This document shows, piece by piece, positions 47,566-56,539 of a stretch of DNA of 64,000 nucleotides. The position numbers and the translations under genes were made by a program. The stretch comes from Leucothrix arctica. Lineage in GTDB: Bacteria; Pseudomonadota; Gammaproteobacteria; Thiotrichales; Thiotrichaceae. The notes under the pieces are model-generated. The model had not been told where the DNA came from, searched no databases, and was given only the letters and a program-made list of their open reading frames with translations. The first letter of the stretch is position 1. The number at the start of each line of letters is the position of its first letter. Location of the stretch: NCBI RefSeq assembly GCF_003172895.1, contig NZ_QGKL01000042.1, forward strand, positions 1 to 64,000, given 5' to 3'.

Positions 47566-48147
47566 CTATATCCGTTTAATGGTCATATTTTGTGTGTTAA
47601 CTACCCAGCGCACATTATTGATTGTGTATATGTTAAGGTTAGTGGTGAGCAAAGAGTTGGCCCATAAGCCAGTACCGCAAGTGCTCTTGCGAATCGGTTG
47701 AGTTACGCCCAAATCGATAGGGGAATATGCTTTTCCAACCTTACCTTTGTAATAGGTGACAACAGCGCTTTTATCTTGGTTACTTCTCACGGTGTTGTTA
47801 AATGTAATCAAATTTAAACCGCTGTTAGCTAAGTACATTCTATTTTTCCCCTTTATACCTTCCCAGTGCTTAAAGCTCCAAAGCTGCTTTATTTGACCAA
47901 ACGGCATTGCTTCAAATGCTAAGCCATATGAGTCCCTTTTCTTAACGAGCCTACCTTTCTCTAAGGCCCATTTGCTTGGTACCAGCTTTAGAAAAAAGTG
48001 TTGATTTGGTGAAGTTAGAATGCTTGATTGTCTTGAGTTCAGTGTCTTTACTGTGTCGATAGTTGCAGCCATTGGCCTTACTGGTGTGCAAGACAATGCT
48101 GCATCGGCGAGGAGTAGCGCAGGAAGAGCTAGTGCAAATCGTTTCAT
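47566..48147 (-). CDS. Secreted protein of unknown function
   Basis: A 193-residue protein with an N-terminal signal peptide (MKRFALALPALLLADAALSC). I recognise no family. The mature part is mainly short beta-prone segments with NQHFFLKLVPSKW and NSLLTTNLNIYTINNVRWVV, and three cysteines in all. The cysteine after the signal is not in a good lipobox context (ALSC is possible). It is monocistronic, transcribed towards the partial ettA copy. Confidence 0.6.
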   Translation of the reverse strand: MKRFALALPALLLADAALSCTPVRPMAATIDTVKTLNSRQSSILTSPNQHFFLKLVPSKWALEKGRLVKKRDSYGLAFEAMPFGQIKQLWSFKHWEGIKGKNRMYLANSGLNLITFNNTVRSNQDKSAVVTYYKGKVGKAYSPIDLGVTQPIRKSTCGTGLWANSLLTTNLNIYTINNVRWVVNTQNMTIKRI

Positions 48148-48489
48148 AAAATCCTTTTAATAGCGTTAGTTGATTTAAGGTTTATTTTGTCCTTTATCTA
48201 ATCAAATAGTTCATTTTTTCGCTAGGTTTTTATTTAAGTATATTTTTATTTTATGTGGTGGTTGAGCCTACACTTGAGACACTCCGACTAGTGAGTGTAC
48301 AGATAGAGTATTGACGTAGAGAAATTGATATTTCTATTGGCCACGCTGTGTAATAATCCCGCGACTTAGCATGTGTTAGTCATAACTAAGAAGATCAGTA
48401 AGTCTCAAGTCGATTGGGGGTGACAAAGTGCTGATAAACAGGATGTTTAATTTTAGTCGTAGATCGAATTTGTATTGAAGTAACGGAAT
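48148..48489. other. Divergent promoter region, no gene recognised
   Basis: 342 bp between the secreted protein gene and the GGDEF gene. I looked for a cyclic-di-GMP riboswitch before the cyclase but found no match to the GEMM core. The part next to the secreted protein is very AT-rich and probably carries its promoter. Confidence 0.3.
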
Positions 48490-49800
48490 ATGAAACCCCA
48501 GTATTATAATATTGTTCGAATAACCGCGTTTATTCTAACGATCATTCTTATTTTTGCCCAAAAGCATTTCCCTCAAAAAACGCTAGATATCGACCCTACC
48601 AATAACGTGCTGTACACCTTGTATTCTGATAGCGGTTCAGGTGGAAAAAGTGAAGCTTCTTGGATCGATGAAAAGAGCGGGCATTGGAAGTGCCATCTTA
48701 TAAAAAGTGAAGTATACCCAATCTGTGGTTTATCAATAAGCTTCTCTCAGGTTCCTTATGAGACGATTGATGCTGAGAAGTATAATGCGATGCAACTAGA
48801 GCTTGAGTACAAAGGAGCTGCAAAAAAAATCCGCATTTCATTACGTAATTATAACGCCTTGTACTCAGAGAAAAATGTTATAGAGACAGCAAAATTTCAT
48901 TCCGTCAATGTACTCACTACTGAGTTAACCTCTGAAACAACCATTAGCATGCACGAGTTTTCCGTCGCAGATTGGTGGAAGGATAAGTACGATATTCCTC
49001 GCTCATTATCGACACCTGAATTTAGTGGTTTGGTGTCTATAGGTATTGAGCAAGCTGTTCCAGAAGTCTTTGGCGAGCATGAATACAAACTCGTTAGTAT
49101 GCGTTTTACGGGTGACTGGCTAAGTGCGGAAACCTTATATATTTCAATTATTATTGGCTGGCTGTTTATTTTAGCATTTGAGGCGATTAGCTGGCTCTTA
49201 AGGCAGCGAGATAGAAGTCGAGAGAACATCAATCGACTCTCTGCCCTAGAAGTAGAATCAGAGAAATATAAGGAATTGTCTAGCACCGATTCGCTGACGG
49301 GTGTGGCTAACCGTAGTGGTTTTTCGAAAAAAATGGAACTGATAAGCAATGACAAATATTGCCAATTACATTGTTATGCCTTGCTGGTTTTAGACTTAGA
49401 TCACTTCAAACACATAAATGATGAACATGGTCATTTTATGGGTGACGTAGTTTTAAAAGAGTTTGCTGAAAGGGTTGCGACCATTATTCGTGCGGAAGAT
49501 GTTTTTGCGCGTTGGGGAGGTGAAGAGTTCATCATTTTAGCGCGCATGCAAAGCCAAGGGTCAGAATATATTTTAGCCGAAAAAATTAGGGCGAAAGTGG
49601 AAGAGAGCAACTTTGGCGCTGATAAATCAATAGTGGCCACGGTTAGCATCGGTGTAGCTGCTAGCAAGGTAGGTGATACCTTTGATGACTTATTTAAACA
49701 GGCTGATGAGAATCTATATACGGCAAAACGAAATGGGCGTAATCAGGTAGTTTACAATTCACGTCCTGCTAAAGTAATAGGGTGTCCAGAAGGGCAGTAA
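48490..49800 (+). CDS. Membrane-anchored GGDEF diguanylate cyclase
   Basis: A 436-residue protein: transmembrane helix at about 8-24, a periplasmic domain of about 190 residues (beta-rich, with YNAMQLELEYKGAAKKIRIS, not a family I recognise), a second helix at about 218-237, a short coiled coil, then a GGDEF domain. The cyclase marks are STDSLTGVANRSGF, DLDHFKHINDEHGH and the active-site RWGGEEF, so it should make cyclic di-GMP. No RxxD inhibitory site is evident just before GGEEF. The periplasmic domain presumably senses a ligand. Confidence 0.9.
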   Translation: MKPQYYNIVRITAFILTIILIFAQKHFPQKTLDIDPTNNVLYTLYSDSGSGGKSEASWIDEKSGHWKCHLIKSEVYPICGLSISFSQVPYETIDAEKYNAMQLELEYKGAAKKIRISLRNYNALYSEKNVIETAKFHSVNVLTTELTSETTISMHEFSVADWWKDKYDIPRSLSTPEFSGLVSIGIEQAVPEVFGEHEYKLVSMRFTGDWLSAETLYISIIIGWLFILAFEAISWLLRQRDRSRENINRLSALEVESEKYKELSSTDSLTGVANRSGFSKKMELISNDKYCQLHCYALLVLDLDHFKHINDEHGHFMGDVVLKEFAERVATIIRAEDVFARWGGEEFIILARMQSQGSEYILAEKIRAKVEESNFGADKSIVATVSIGVAASKVGDTFDDLFKQADENLYTAKRNGRNQVVYNSRPAKVIGCPEGQ

Positions 49801-49815
49801 ACTGCATATCCACTG

Positions 49816-49856
49816 TTAACCGTTTCCAACTGATTTACCAAGTTGGAAACGGTTAA
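49816..49856. terminator. Perfect 16-bp stem between the GGDEF gene and ggt
   Basis: ttaaccgtttccaact (49816-49831) pairs perfectly with 49841-49856 around a 9-base loop. It begins 16 bp after the GGDEF stop and 34 bp from the ggt stop, the position of a shared bidirectional terminator. Confidence 0.65.
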
Positions 49857-49889
49857 GTAGGGTGGTTAAGCTAGGGGTATTTCGCTAGT

Positions 49890-51632
49890 CTACTTACCCA
49901 GTGCTCGTCCAACACGACGAGGGTCAGCACCACCTTCCATGCCATCTTTACCAATGGTAATCCCGTGTAAACCAGAGTTAAGATCTCTAACACTCACCTT
50001 GTGACCTAGCGCTTCCAAACCTTCTTTAAGCTCAGCTGCTTTAGTGCCTTGCTCAAGGTCAGTGCCACCGTTACGGTTCACATAGTGCGGCATGCTAATG
50101 GCTTGTTGAATATCCATATCCCACTCCATCACACCCAGCATTGTTTTAGCCACGTAGTTGATAATGCGACTTCCACCCGGCGAACCAATCGCCATCACCA
50201 AGTTGTCATCCTTATCAAACACCATAAACGGTGACATAGAGCTACGAGGGCGTTTACCCGGTTGAACGCGGTTAGCAATTAACTCGCCATCACTTGCTTC
50301 GCTAAACGAGAAGTCAGTTAACTGGTTATTAAGTAAGAATCCACGCACCATTACTGTGGAGCCAAACGCCATCTCGATACTAGAGGTCATTGAGAAAGCA
50401 TTACCTTGCTTATCAACGATACTAAAGTGAGTGGTACTAGGTTGCTCAGGTGACGTCGATTCTAGCCAGTTGGTATTAGCATTAGGCGGCGTACCCGCGG
50501 TAGCTTTACCCATGTCTTTATCGCCGATCAGCTTGGCACGCTCTTTTAGGTAGTCACCATCAATCAGGCCTTCAACAGGCACATCTACAAAGTCTGCATC
50601 AGCCATGTACTTAGCACGATCTGCGTAAGCTAATTTACCTGCTTGCGCGAATAGGTGAGCGGCTTCGACGGATAGCGGCTCATATTGTGCGAGGTCTTTG
50701 TCTTCCAATAACTTTAGTATTTGGATAACCGTCATACCACCCGACGTTGGTGGCCCCATGCCACACACTTTAAATGCTTTGTAGGGTGCACACACCGGAG
50801 GGCGCTCGATAGCTTGGTAGTTAGCCATGTCACTAGTGGTTAATAAACCAGGGTTGTCCGCAGCGGTAATGCGTACTGCACCAACGATGGATAAGGCTAT
50901 GTCGCCTTTATAAAACCCCTTTGCGCCTAGTAATGAGATGCGTCGTAACGTCATTGCAAACTCAGGATTTTTCTTCATGACGCCCGCTTGTAGCGGCTTA
51001 CCGTCTGGGAAGAAATAGCGCCAAGTGTCGCCATAGCGACCGAGTGCTGGATTTGTTTTATTGGCGATAGAAGCTGCAAGTTTAGGAGAGACTTCAAAGC
51101 CTTCTTCAGACAGTTTGATAGCATCTTCAAAAAGATCCGCCCAAGGGAGAACACCGTGTTGCTTGTGGACTTTTTCCATCATCGCGATCACGCCTGGTAC
51201 ACCGACTGCACGACCACCGGCCAGTGCTTCCCACCAGCTCATGTTTTTGCCGTTCTCTTGGAACAGTTTGCCATCGGCTAACATTGGCGCTTTTTCACGA
51301 CCGTCGTAGCTTGATAACGCCTTTTTTTCATTATCCCAATACAGTGAAAACGCACCGCCACCGATACCACTAGACTCAGGCTCGACGAGGTTAAGCACCA
51401 ATTGCACTGCAATAGCCGCATCTATCGCGCTACCGCCTTTTTCGATAATACGCATACCCGCTTCACTGGCGTAGGGGTTTGCGGAGGACACCATGTATTC
51501 GCTGGCTTTTACTAGATTTTGTTCAATACGGCCGTTGCCGAACTCGGGATAGCGTGCTTCTTTTGCAATGACGACACTGCTGATCAGTGCGCAACTAACT
51601 GCCGTTGCCAATAATGTTATTGCTCGTTTCAT
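49890..51632 (-). CDS. ggt: Gamma-glutamyltransferase (glutathione hydrolase), periplasmic
   Basis: A 580-residue Ggt precursor with signal peptide (MKRAITLLATAVSCALISSV). It cleaves and transfers the gamma-glutamyl group of glutathione. The proenzyme should self-cleave before the Thr of the QPSTTHFSIVDKQGNAFSMT region. Other hallmarks are GGSAIDAAIAVQLVLNLVEP, SSGIGGGAF, PPTSGGMTVIQ, NRVQPGKRPRSSMSP and GSPGGSRIINY. ATG 51632 has a strong AAGGAGG upstream; the ten earlier codons are not family-like. It acts in periplasmic glutathione turnover and amino-acid recovery. Confidence 0.95.
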   Translation of the reverse strand: MKRAITLLATAVSCALISSVVIAKEARYPEFGNGRIEQNLVKASEYMVSSANPYASEAGMRIIEKGGSAIDAAIAVQLVLNLVEPESSGIGGGAFSLYWDNEKKALSSYDGREKAPMLADGKLFQENGKNMSWWEALAGGRAVGVPGVIAMMEKVHKQHGVLPWADLFEDAIKLSEEGFEVSPKLAASIANKTNPALGRYGDTWRYFFPDGKPLQAGVMKKNPEFAMTLRRISLLGAKGFYKGDIALSIVGAVRITAADNPGLLTTSDMANYQAIERPPVCAPYKAFKVCGMGPPTSGGMTVIQILKLLEDKDLAQYEPLSVEAAHLFAQAGKLAYADRAKYMADADFVDVPVEGLIDGDYLKERAKLIGDKDMGKATAGTPPNANTNWLESTSPEQPSTTHFSIVDKQGNAFSMTSSIEMAFGSTVMVRGFLLNNQLTDFSFSEASDGELIANRVQPGKRPRSSMSPFMVFDKDDNLVMAIGSPGGSRIINYVAKTMLGVMEWDMDIQQAISMPHYVNRNGGTDLEQGTKAAELKEGLEALGHKVSVRDLNSGLHGITIGKDGMEGGADPRRVGRALGK

Positions 51633-51813
51633 GTCTAACCTCCTTGTTATTTTTACTATCAAGTGTGCGTTAAAAACGCTTTGGCTCGCCTATCCACATT
51701 ACAGCTAGGTTTTATATAAAACAATGATGAATGAATTAAATATTGGTCACTGAAGACATAGCGAATACACTTCACATAGGAAACTTTAAAGCTTATTTAT
51801 TGAAAATTCTGTC

Positions 51814-51845
51814 TTGACTCTACCCCTAGGAGCAAGGTTTATAGT
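51814..51845 (+). promoter_or_regulatory. MerR-type promoter with a long (20-bp) spacer
   Basis: A -35 TTGACT (51814-51819) and a -10 TATAGT (51840-51845) are separated by 20 bp. The spacer has the partly symmetric CTACCCC...GCAAGGT arrangement seen at targets of MerR-family activators such as the NmlR/AdhR group. It drives a dehydrogenase relic 31 bp downstream. No merR gene is present nearby. Confidence 0.55.
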
Positions 51846-51876
51846 GTGGCCCTTTATTAATGAAAGAGTAGAATCA

Positions 51877-51993
51877 ATGAGTTTTAAAGTTAGAACGTTT
51901 TTAATGACAGATGAGTCCTTGGTCATAGGGAGAGAGTTTGTGATACAGCTTGCTAAACAAGGTGCGAACCTCTGCATCAAGACTGTTGTATAG
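51877..51993 (+). pseudogene. Short-chain dehydrogenase (SDR) N-terminal relic
   Basis: A 38-codon frame whose middle reads FLMTDESLVIGREFVIQLAK followed by QGANL. This aligns with the SDR nucleotide-binding start (LITGASSGIGRE..LQLAKQGANL), but the glycine motif is degraded and the frame stops at 51991. Everything after the first 40 residues is gone, and the next gene starts 8 bp later. A deletion relic is the best reading. MerR-type promoters often precede such oxidoreductases. Confidence 0.55.
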
Positions 51994-52000
51994 TCGCGCA

Positions 52001-53098
52001 ATGAAATTAAAAAAACTACTCAAATGGGCGCTAATAACAGGCGCTGTCATCATAATAGGATCTTGTGCTGTGACTAAAAACATAGAAGCAAATATCGTTC
52101 AGCCACTGGAAGCATCCGAAAACTATCGTGATGGGAAATTTCACAACGCAACACCAAAAAGCAAACCTAGCTTTGGTGAAATGATGTACGTGCTAAAGCG
52201 TTATATCACTGAAAAGAAAATAGACCCAGAGCCTAAAAATGGCCTGCCTATTCAGCAAGTAACACGTGCTCAGTTAGATGCATTAAGTGATGACGAACTT
52301 CACTTAGTCAAACTAGGACACTCGTCGATACTAATTAAAGCGAACGGTGAATACTGGCTAATAGACCCTGTGTTTGCAGATCGTGCGTCGCCTTTTAGCT
52401 TTTTAGGGCCTAAGCGTTTTCAACCAACACCAATCACGATTGACGAATTACCACCGATTGATAAGGTGCTGATCTCGCATAACCACTATGACCACTTAGA
52501 CAAAGCAGCTATCAAAAAACTGATAGGTAAAACCAAGCAGTTTTTAGTGCCTATGGGTGTTGAAGGTGACTTGCAAAAGTGGGGTGCTGATAAAAGCCAA
52601 GTCACACGTTTTAACTGGTGGCAGGAGCTAAAGGTTGGCGACACCTTATTTGCGTTTACGCCCTCTCAACACTTCTCTGGACGTGGGCTAGGGGATGGCA
52701 ATACTACTTTGTGGGGTTCTTGGGTTATTCAAACCGCTGGTAAGAGTCTTTATTTTAGTGGTGACTCTGGGTACTTTGACGGCTTTAAAAAGATTGGTGA
52801 AAAGTACGGCCCATTTGACTTAACGATGATTGAAACGGGTGCTTATAACGAAGACTGGCCAGACGTTCACATGTTTCCGAAGGAGTCAGTGCAGGCGCAT
52901 ATTGATTTGCGTGGCGTGACGATGTTACCGATTCATAACAGTACGTTTGATCTGTCGTTTCACCCTTGGTATGAGCCGTTAAAGCGAGTGACTGTTGAGG
53001 CGGAAGCACAAGGTGTAAAGCTCACAACACCTATTGTGGGTGAGGTGTTTACGGTTGATAAAGCCAGTGATGGGGCTTGGTGGGAGAAGTATTTGTAA
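52001..53098 (+). CDS. Metallo-beta-lactamase-fold lipoprotein (NAPE-PLD/UlaG-like hydrolase)
   Basis: A 365-residue protein with a lipoprotein-type signal (KWALITGAVIIIGSC, lipobox IGSC). The hydrolase domain has the zinc motif ISHNHYDHLD (HxHxDH), a further His in PSQHFSGRG and FSGDSGYFDGF with the bridging Asp. The layout resembles NAPE-phospholipase D and related MBL-fold enzymes acting on lipids or lactones. ATG 52001 is chosen because it gives the lipoprotein signal. It may be transcribed from the MerR-type promoter upstream. Confidence 0.88.
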   Translation: MKLKKLLKWALITGAVIIIGSCAVTKNIEANIVQPLEASENYRDGKFHNATPKSKPSFGEMMYVLKRYITEKKIDPEPKNGLPIQQVTRAQLDALSDDELHLVKLGHSSILIKANGEYWLIDPVFADRASPFSFLGPKRFQPTPITIDELPPIDKVLISHNHYDHLDKAAIKKLIGKTKQFLVPMGVEGDLQKWGADKSQVTRFNWWQELKVGDTLFAFTPSQHFSGRGLGDGNTTLWGSWVIQTAGKSLYFSGDSGYFDGFKKIGEKYGPFDLTMIETGAYNEDWPDVHMFPKESVQAHIDLRGVTMLPIHNSTFDLSFHPWYEPLKRVTVEAEAQGVKLTTPIVGEVFTVDKASDGAWWEKYL

Positions 53099-53164
53099 TT
53101 ACACTACCAAGCCTCTAGACCATAACCGTTACTGATCGATATTTAGATAGATGAAAGCTTTTAT

Positions 53165-53198
53165 CACAGCCTGTTTGCGTTAAGCAAAACAGGCTGTG
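53165..53198. terminator. Bidirectional hairpin between the MBL-fold gene and the amidotransferase operon
   Basis: cacagcctgttt (53165-53176) pairs perfectly with aaacaggctgtg (53187-53198), with an inner gc/gc pair. It lies between convergent genes, 67 bp after one stop and 40 bp after the other. Confidence 0.7.
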
Positions 53199-53237
53199 TA
53201 GTCGGGTAATAACGGCGAAGCAGCTTACAAATTCACA

Positions 53238-54065
53238 TCATATATTGAAAAAGTGTGAGAGCCAGTTTCTGACTTCGAGCGTTTTTATAGATTGGTTGCG
53301 CAGATCTGTATCAAGACCTAATTTCCAAGCAATATCCTCACGACTATCATCGTCATTCAGTGCGCGAAGCTCGGACACAAAGTCCTCAACTGCCGCCGAG
53401 TCTCGGAACGTGCCTTGTGAAATCAGTCCGTCTTGGCGTACGACTGTAAGCGCTGCAATCTCTGAAAAATCATACTCAGGATGATATTGGACAGCCCAAA
53501 ACTCGCCATTAGAAAATTTCACTTCCACCGCTTGCACGGGTGAAAATGAGTTACCCGCTAACCGTGTTCCCGTTTCGGGCATGGTCGTAATATGATCCGA
53601 GTGCGAGGTGAAACCGTCAAATATTGGCGGCTTTCCTTTATACATCGGATGCGCTTTTCCAGCGTCCGTCAGTCCAATCTTTCGGGCTACGCCAAACTCA
53701 CGTCCTTTGGGATTGGCTGTCACAGCCCCGCCCGCCGTATTTGCAGCCAATTGTGCCGCCCAGCAACTACCAAACTGTGGAATGCCTGCGTCAAATAATT
53801 GCTTACATAAGTCGATATGGCGTTGGACGACCTCATCCTTCTCAGAGAAAAACAAGTTCGACCCTGTCCAGCACACACCGTCATATTGGCTGAGATCAAT
53901 ATCAACTGCTTGCGCTAGCGATATTTCTGCAATATCAATTTGATCGCTGGGCAAAAAGTCGGACAGCATCTTTTTATACAGCTCTCCAGCTTGAGTTGCA
54001 CCGGCACCTTTCAGTAACGTTTTACCACCTGTGTCATATCCATCAATGACAAGTAGGCGCGTCAT
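53238..54065 (-). CDS. Class I glutamine amidotransferase-like protein
   Basis: A 275-residue triad amidotransferase/gamma-glutamyl hydrolase-type protein. The nucleophile lies in FGSCWAAQLAAN and the His-Glu pair in VQYHPEYDF. An added C-terminal region of about 70 residues follows. There is no synthetase domain, so it may hydrolyse a gamma-glutamyl compound rather than feed ammonia to a partner. ATG 54065 overlaps the TauD-like gene's stop by four bases. It is the last gene of the ALDH-TauD-amidotransferase operon. Confidence 0.85.
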   Translation of the reverse strand: MTRLLVIDGYDTGGKTLLKGAGATQAGELYKKMLSDFLPSDQIDIAEISLAQAVDIDLSQYDGVCWTGSNLFFSEKDEVVQRHIDLCKQLFDAGIPQFGSCWAAQLAANTAGGAVTANPKGREFGVARKIGLTDAGKAHPMYKGKPPIFDGFTSHSDHITTMPETGTRLAGNSFSPVQAVEVKFSNGEFWAVQYHPEYDFSEIAALTVVRQDGLISQGTFRDSAAVEDFVSELRALNDDDSREDIAWKLGLDTDLRNQSIKTLEVRNWLSHFFNI

Positions 54066-54931
54066 AATGCACCTCCAAGTGTGTCTCCATTGACTGTAAT
54101 TCGATAAATTAGGCGCTCATATTTTTCGTAATCATTAAGGGCGGCATGTTGCACGATGCGGTTATCCCACATTGCGACCGTGCCTTTTTCCCATGTGAGG
54201 CGGCATTGAAAGTCGATACGCACAGCATGCTCACATAGATACTTAATCAGTGGGCTACTCTCCTCAACAGTCCAACCTTTGAAGTGACTGGTGAACATAG
54301 GGTTTACATAGAGCGCTTTTTTACCCGTCACAGGATGCTTGATAATAACTGGGTGCTCTACACTGGCAGCAATGATGTCAGATTTTTTATAAGTGATAGG
54401 GCCATCACCATCATACTTTTCTAGCGCCGTTGGTGACGTATAAGCATCTTTAGCTGAATGCACGGCAGTCAAACCTTCAAGGGTTTTCTTCATGCCGTCT
54501 GATAAGTGCTCATAAGCCATTTGCTGATTAGCAAACAAGGTATCGCCACCAACTTCAGGGATGACTTCTGCAAACAGGATTGAGCCTAGACTTGGCTTTT
54601 CAAAGAACGAATTATCCGTATGCCAGCCGACACCAAAGCTTGCTTGCGTACCTGCTGGTTTATGCATGCGGATGATCTCTGGATACTCTTCCATGCTATT
54701 GACGATGGGATGAATCTCTAGTGTTCCAAACATTTGGGCAAACTTTTGGTGAGCGGCAAATGACAGCTCTTGGTCGCGAAAACTAATAGCACCATAGGTA
54801 AATAAAGCCGTTTTAATTTCGTCTATTTGCTTAGCTGAAATGTCACCGGATAAATCGATGCCCGATATCATCGCGCCCATTGCACCGGTCAAAGGTTTGA
54901 CCGTGATTGTATCGAAAGTAAGCGTACTCAT
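54062..54931 (-). CDS. TauD/TfdA-family Fe(II)/2-oxoglutarate dioxygenase
   Basis: A 289-residue non-haem iron dioxygenase. The iron triad is visible as GWHTDNSF (HxD) and the distal His in VQHAALNDY; the 2-oxoglutarate Arg lies in RLIYRITV. It hydroxylates a small substrate, often to release sulfite, an amine or an aldehyde. The operon partner aldehyde dehydrogenase would oxidise a released aldehyde. The specific substrate (taurine or another) is not readable. It lies 10 bp downstream of the aldehyde dehydrogenase gene. Confidence 0.9.
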   Translation of the reverse strand: MSTLTFDTITVKPLTGAMGAMISGIDLSGDISAKQIDEIKTALFTYGAISFRDQELSFAAHQKFAQMFGTLEIHPIVNSMEEYPEIIRMHKPAGTQASFGVGWHTDNSFFEKPSLGSILFAEVIPEVGGDTLFANQQMAYEHLSDGMKKTLEGLTAVHSAKDAYTSPTALEKYDGDGPITYKKSDIIAASVEHPVIIKHPVTGKKALYVNPMFTSHFKGWTVEESSPLIKYLCEHAVRIDFQCRLTWEKGTVAMWDNRIVQHAALNDYEKYERLIYRITVNGDTLGGAL

Positions 54932-54941
54932 AATGATCTCC

Positions 54942-56330
54942 TTATCCAGAAACTGGTAGTTTGAAATGGTAAGACTTTGGTCGAGTTAGGTGCTCAAAAC
55001 CAAGAGAAGAAAGCGTTGCACCACGTCCAGAGTTTTTAACACCCGTCCACGCCAGTGCTGGGTCAAGATAGTCACAGCGGTTCATAAAGACAGTGCCTGT
55101 TTCAAGCTGCTGACCGATAGTTCGTGCAGCGTCGGTATCTTGCGTCCAAATCGAAGCCGTCAATCCAAACTCGCTATCATTCATCAACGTAATGGCTTCA
55201 TCGTCTCCAGATACAGCCATAATGCCGACAACAGGGCCGAAGGTTTCGTCATGCATGATCGCCATGTCATGACTGACATTGGTTAGGACTTGCGGCTTTA
55301 AATAAGGGCTGCCCCAGTTTTCATCCACTGGAAGATGCGCTGTCGCGCCAGCATTTATTGCGGTTTTAATTTGTGTACGAACGCCATCAGCGCCTCTGGC
55401 AGTAGCCATTGGCCCCATTGAAATATCAGTGTCCGTTGGATTTCCGAGGGTGAGTACTTTGGCTTCTGTAATCACCGTATCGACGAAAATATCGAACTGG
55501 CTTTCATCGACATAGATTCGTTCAATACCGCAGCAGGATTGGCCACTGTTAAAGAATGCACCGTCGGCTAGAGAGACTGCTGCTTCAACGGTATCGGTGT
55601 CAGCGCGTACATAAGCAGGGTCTTTACCGCCAAGCTCTAGGCCTGCGCCAATAAATTTATGAGCTATCGCTTTGCTAACAGCATGTCCACCACCGACAGA
55701 ACCCGTAAAGGCAACATAGTCAACGCGTGGGTCGCCTATAAGTGTTGCCGTCGTGTCATGGGTTAGGAATAAGTGCTGAAACACGCCCTCAGGCAATCCT
55801 GCTTTTTCAAATGCTTCGCTATATCGCAATGCCGTCATCGGCGTCTGTGACGCTGGTTTCAAAATAACCGCGTTACCCGCAATTAGCGCTGGGATAATGG
55901 CGTTTACCGACGTTAAATAGGGGTAGTTCCAAGGTGCAAGCACTGCAACGATACCTAAAGGTTCTCTGCTAATGCGTCTTTCAAAGCCATCTTTTAAAGG
56001 CGGAACATGATCTTTTAGGGCCTCAGGCGCAAGCTCAAACATCATGTCAGCGCGCTCTTTTAGACCAGCAAGTTCTCCCGCGGTATAACGAATAGGGCGT
56101 CCCATTTGTTGCGTTATTTCAAGCCCAAGCGGTTCACGATTATCATGAAGGTACTCAACGGCAATTTTTAGTGTTGCAATACGCTCACTAAGAGAAAGGG
56201 CCCGCCACTGTTTTTGTCCATCCAGTGCGAGGCTCAAGGCCTTATCCACATCAGTAGTGGCACTATATTGGCCTGTGTAAACGACGGTGTCGTCTATGGG
56301 TGAGATACATTCAAACGTTGATTTTGACAT
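54942..56330 (-). CDS. NAD(P)-dependent aldehyde dehydrogenase
   Basis: A 462-residue ALDH. Motifs are VAVLAPWNYP, KPASQTPMTALRYSE, FTGSVGGG, the general-base Glu in LELGGKDPAYV and the catalytic Cys in NSGQSCCGIERIYV. It oxidises an aldehyde to an acid in the cytosol. ATG 56330 is chosen (AAGG upstream; the 19 earlier codons are not family-like). It is the first gene of the three-gene operon with TauD-like and amidotransferase-like genes. Similarity type suggests succinate-semialdehyde or aminoaldehyde dehydrogenases, without certainty. Confidence 0.92.
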   Translation of the reverse strand: MSKSTFECISPIDDTVVYTGQYSATTDVDKALSLALDGQKQWRALSLSERIATLKIAVEYLHDNREPLGLEITQQMGRPIRYTAGELAGLKERADMMFELAPEALKDHVPPLKDGFERRISREPLGIVAVLAPWNYPYLTSVNAIIPALIAGNAVILKPASQTPMTALRYSEAFEKAGLPEGVFQHLFLTHDTTATLIGDPRVDYVAFTGSVGGGHAVSKAIAHKFIGAGLELGGKDPAYVRADTDTVEAAVSLADGAFFNSGQSCCGIERIYVDESQFDIFVDTVITEAKVLTLGNPTDTDISMGPMATARGADGVRTQIKTAINAGATAHLPVDENWGSPYLKPQVLTNVSHDMAIMHDETFGPVVGIMAVSGDDEAITLMNDSEFGLTASIWTQDTDAARTIGQQLETGTVFMNRCDYLDPALAWTGVKNSGRGATLSSLGFEHLTRPKSYHFKLPVSG

Positions 56331-56539
56331 AGTCGCAGCCTTAATAAGGAGTGGCGTTCTTAAACACGTGAAATGAAAATATAACAATTTTTTTCATTTT
56401 AAGTGAATATACAATAAGGTTTTTTCATTATCAATCCAATGATTTAACATAAATAACCTGCTTCATCCAAGAAAATAAGGCAGTGGACCTTGTCAAAAAT
56501 GTGGGCTGAAGATTTCATCTACTCCACAGAAGACTAAAC

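Noticed and set aside
48148-48489. Cyclic-di-GMP riboswitch before the GGDEF gene
   Set aside because: I searched by eye for the GEMM core and its conserved loops and found no match.
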